Positions 60,971 to 64,000 of a stretch of DNA of 64,000 nucleotides are shown piece by piece. The stretch comes from Trichinella spiralis (Eukaryota; Nematoda; Enoplea; Trichinellida; Trichinellidae). The stretch spans positions 8,695,947 through 8,759,946 of the forward strand of contig CM012954.1 in assembly GCA_000181795.3 (NCBI GenBank), in the 5' to 3' direction. The stretch's first letter is position 1. Each line of letters begins with the position of its first letter. The position numbers and the translations under genes were made by a program. The notes below the pieces were generated by a model. It saw only the letters and a program-made list of their open reading frames with translations. It was not told the DNA's origin and did no database searches.

Positions 60971-61504
60971 GGTGGTGGCATGCTATGCATGTTATTTTAC
61001 ATATATGGTGAATGGAAACTGGCGGGTTTCTTTCTAGTGTTATTATTGCTAAGTTTTAGATACATCGGATGCTGAAGACGAAGAAGTATCTATTTCTGTT
61101 TTTTATTTATAGATGACAGCATTAATATAATTCAATTTTAGAATTTACATTATTTTTTATTCATATCAATTAATATGCAACAACCAAATTCTGAAAACTA
61201 ACTGAATATGGTAACTATGCATCATGATGAATATGCTTTGCCTTTTACTTGAATTTTTCTGTTAAATTTAAGTTGTAGGTTGCAGTGCCATTAGCGCCAC
61301 ATTGCTTTCATTCTAACAGTAGCACTAATGTTAAATTATCATGTATGTGATATCATAGATTAGGTGCGCTTGATTCAATTCTTTTAAGAATTGAAAATTA
61401 CATTTGCCTTGCTACATTTTGAAAATGCGCAGATGCAATCTATTATCAGTAAAGACCGGTAAAAGTTGCTGAACAGTGGTTGTTGAAGTTGCTGACATAG
61501 CGTT

Positions 61505-62760
61505 CAAAAAACGTATGACAAAAACCGTAAGTATTGACTTTGTTTAATTAGACAGCAAGACGATGGACTGATCAGATATATGTAGAATTTGGTAAAATCT
61601 ATAATTACAGATTACGTCATCACCTGCGCTTTTATGGAGTTTTGTTTGTTCTGAGCACCGTGATAAGTCATGTTCAGATCATTTCGTTCTAAATGTGGCA
61701 TCCGTAAGTATTGATTTTGCTCCTGATTGCAGTTGCATCGTACAGTGTACACATTTTATCCATGACAGCATTTCTTCTGATGGTGCTCTGAGTTAGTTGA
61801 AGTTGGTGCAGTGACGTTTCCCAGTTGTCCTAGTGTGCTTTCACTTATCACAAGAGTAAGAGGGAATTGATTGTAATTGTAGCAATTTCGCTGAGTCAGT
61901 CGAGCAGCGTTCATACATGTCCTGACAACGTATTGGTGCTTGTTGCTGTCAGTGCGTTTCCAATGTGATATGACAAAAATTACTGAGTAGCTTTTGTTTA
62001 TAATAGCTATGGATTACGTCATCCCATGAAGATTGTACCGTTGGCAACCCTTGTTCAAATGGACATAAAGGCTTTTCCTAGTCGTCCCAGTGTGCCTTTG
62101 ATTATCACAAATAGGTATCGTCATCAGTAAGTATTGAATTTGATTAATTAGATAGCTGGAAGATGCGAGTGTTACATGGATTAAATTTGAATATCTATCT
62201 GAATATGAATATGAATACATGAATATCTATAATAACAGATAACATCATTAGCTGAACTGTTCTCAAGTTCCTTTCGTTCTGGACACCGTGATTAGTCATG
62301 TTCACATCGGTTTGTTCTAAATGTGGCATCACAAACATCCGTAAGTATTTAACTTGCTTCTGATTGCAGTTGGATATGTAAAATGTGCACATTTTATCCA
62401 TGACAGCATTACATTAACATCAAGCGAATCAAATGGACGTAAAGGCGTTTCCTAGCCGTCCCAGTGTGCCTTTGCTTATCACAAATAGTAAGAAGGAATT
62501 TGATATTATGGCAGCAATGAAATATGTTAAATAAAGAGAACAGGTCGCTGTACATTCCAGCATTTTGTTCTTGATAGCAATGGATTACGTCATCATCAGA
62601 AAAGTTTTGTTTAGTCGCAGCTGATGGCACTCTCAAATTGCGGTTCCTACGGTTCTGATGTTTTTCCTTGTCACGCAAGGTAAGGAAGAATTGCATTATT
62701 TTTTTGTAGGAGAACTGTTTTGTATTTAATGTTTTAGTGCGTAACTGTGAAGACGAAAGC
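61505..62760 (+). repeat. decayed tandem exon-intron modules
   Basis: About 600-bp units repeat in direct orientation. A block with ATTACAG, then a 90-100 base exon-like stretch, then GTAAGTATT occurs at about 61605-61710 and 62235-62350. A second block encoding AFPSRPSVPL before a GTAAG-type site recurs at about 61815, 62065 and 62445, with a looser form at about 62655. Between the 62065 and 62445 copies, changes are third-base or conservative when read on the plus strand. One unit has an in-frame stop. Origin unknown. Confidence 0.5.
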
Positions 62761-63032
62761 CGCATCTTGAATGATCTCCATCGAATAACGTAAGTGGTTA
62801 TTTTTATTATGCTGCTGTTATATTTATTTCTATTATTATTACATACCTGTTATCTTTATCTGTTATTCAATTCAACTATATTCAACTATGAATTTTATAA
62901 TCATGGCATGTCTTTTTAGAATCTTTTAGAATTTTAATTATTTTTTAGAATTTTTTCTCTTTTACAATCTCCATTAAGAGCACTAGGGATTTGATAGCGT
63001 AAAATACTGGTACGTAGCAAAGTAACAGCGCA

Positions 63033-63290
63033 CAGGTAAGTGGAATGCAGGTAAGTGGAGTCCAAGAGGATAAAGTGATTGCGTGCAGGTAAATGGACTG
63101 CAGGTAAATACTGAAGGTAAAGAATGATATCGTAGAGTTAAGTGGTATAAGTACGTTAAGTGGAAGAGTAAGAGGTAATAGGTATAGGTAAGTATAAGGC
63201 AGGTAAGTATAAGTTAAAGGTACAGGTAAGTACGAGGCGTTACTCTACGCTGAGTGGAGTACGTAGTGAGGTAATTGTAAGACGTAAGTA
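63033..63290 (+). repeat. array of 5' splice-site-like repeats (AGGTAAGT)
   Basis: Irregular short units of about 15-22 bases, each built round AGGTAAGT or a close variant. Exact YAGGTAAGT occurs at 63033, 63048, 63185, 63200 and 63223; AGGTAAAT-type variants lie between. The copy at 63200 is CAGGTAAGTAT, the full complement of the U1 snRNA 5' end. Confidence 0.75.
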
Positions 63291-63323
63291 AAATTGCAGA
63301 AGTAAGGAGCCGGATGCTGAATT

Positions 63324-63845
63324 ATGCAAATTTTCGAAAAAAATACCTGAGGGAATGCCCTGGGCATAGCCTGAAAACAAAAGAAAATTTGCATATCCAC
63401 CTGAAGGCAAATTTTGTGCAATAAAATGCTTTCGGCGTAGCCTGCGGGAATATGCAAATTTTTATTTGCCCTGGGGCATAGCCTGAGGCGACGCCTGGGG
63501 CTAAATTTCAAAAAATTTTGAAATTTTCAAAAAATTGCCTGAGGCATAGCCCCAGGCGTAGCCTCAGGGCATATAAAAATTTGCATATTACCCTGAGGCG
63601 ATTAAAAATTTGCATAAAAACATCCTTAGGCCAAATATTGTGCTATAAATTGCCTGGGGGATAGCCTTAGGGCATATGCAAATTTTTATTTGCCCTGGGG
63701 CATAGCCTGAGGGTAAAGCCTGGGGCTATATTTTAAAAAATTCGAAATTTTCAGAATTTTGCCTGAGGCATAGCCCCAGGCGTAGCCTGAGGGCAAATAA
63801 AAATTTGCATATTGCCCATAAGCTATTAAAAATTTGCATATTTCA
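63324..63845. repeat. 224-bp tandem repeat with GCCTGAGGC and octamer motifs
   Basis: Two direct copies (about 63406-63628 and 63629-63845), with a partial copy before them. Each carries TTTATTTGCCCTGGGGCATAGCCTG and inverted repeats of GCCTGAGGC/GCCTCAGGC able to fold into hairpins. ATGCAAAT or its reverse complement occurs at 63324, 63387, 63452, 63579, 63608, 63676, 63803 and 63832. No coding frame. Confidence 0.8.
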
Positions 63846-63925
63846 TTAAATAAATCGCCTCAGGCTTTTTAAATTTTGTAATTTCAATATTCACATGTAT
63901 ATTCACCATACTTCACCCTGAACAC

Positions 63926-64000
63926 AACTTACCTTGACTTTTTACATTACCTACCTTTACACTTGTACTTACCATCACCCTAAACACTACTTACCTTCAC
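63926..64000 (-). repeat. inverted partner of the AGGTAAGT array, cut by window end
   Basis: ACTTACC occurs three times in 75 bases (about 63927, 63967 and 63989), plus ATTACCTACC. This is the reverse complement of the array at 63033-63290, placed on the other side of the 224-bp repeat, so the whole is flanked by inverted arms. Confidence 0.6.

Larger units (their letters stand above)
57145..64000. other. right-hand accessory region without a confident gene
   Basis: 57145-57578 is the upstream flank of EGF copy B. Beyond that there are only coding-like fragments (57814-58173 minus, 58970-59051 plus, 59292-59496 minus), a third dispersed-repeat copy, decayed tandem modules and the terminal repeat complex listed separately. 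The strip 59.75-59.93 kb has C-rich patches but no gene. Confidence 0.6.

Noticed and set aside
62409-62765. Minus-strand 118-codon frame and neighbour at 62014-62220 sharing a repeated peptide
   Set aside because: The shared peptide comes from the tandem DNA repeat; substitutions look third-base when read on the plus strand instead. Neither strand is proven.
63245-63511. Minus-strand 88-codon frame in the terminal repeat
   Set aside because: Falls across repeat DNA with hairpins, with no conservation between the two repeat units.

Overview
This window looks like nuclear DNA from a nematode. It is AT-rich and intron-rich. Spliced genes use TTTCAG-type acceptors and GTAAGT-type donors, mostly with short introns. 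The gene content includes a TIL/WAP/thyroglobulin secreted-protein repertoire, a probably N-acylated globin and an ILCR-like IL-17 receptor. A perfect CTCF-core match, with CTCF known only from basal nematodes, would fit a clade I (Trichinella/Trichuris-side) worm, but that is inference. I see no bacterial genes, no CRISPR, no rRNA and no convincing tRNA.

Layout: 1-5.5 kb is non-coding. 5.5-10.4 kb (+) is a 12-exon TBC1D30-type Rab-GAP. 12.3-15.0 kb (-) is an ST7 homologue. 15.9-19.6 kb (-) is a secreted multidomain protein (six-Cys module, thyroglobulin-1, three WAP-like modules, TIL, and a C-terminal Cu/Zn-SOD-like domain that has lost key ligands). 25.3-26.0 kb (+) is an orphan single-pass membrane protein. 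26.7-29.8 kb holds two tail-to-tail trypsin-fold genes with the same catalytic Asp-to-Asn and Ser-to-Glu replacements, so pseudoproteases. 30.5-31.7 kb (+) is an orphan type II membrane protein with cysteine-rich ectodomain. 33.6-34.3 kb (-) is a globin. 35.4-39.8 kb (+) is an IL-17-receptor-like SEFIR protein, converging on cysteine-string protein at 40.2-41.9 kb (-). 43.4-44.6 kb (-) is a double-TIL secreted protein. 44.8-49.4 and 52.9-57.6 kb are two copies of a recent 4.6 kb tandem segmental duplication, each carrying an intact 582-residue EGF/transmembrane gene (-).

From 57.6 kb to the end there is no confident gene. Instead there are coding-like fragments, decayed tandem exon-intron modules (61.5-62.8 kb), an array of perfect 5' splice-site sequences (63.0-63.3 kb), a 224-bp tandem repeat with eight POU octamers (63.3-63.85 kb), and the splice-site array again in inverted orientation at the window edge.

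The conserved housekeeping/neuronal genes (TBC1D30, ST7, CSP) are interspersed with fast-evolving secreted or surface genes. The latter are the accessory part of the window. Exon boundaries below were read by eye from splice sites plus phase continuity; every multi-exon model given sums to a whole number of codons.
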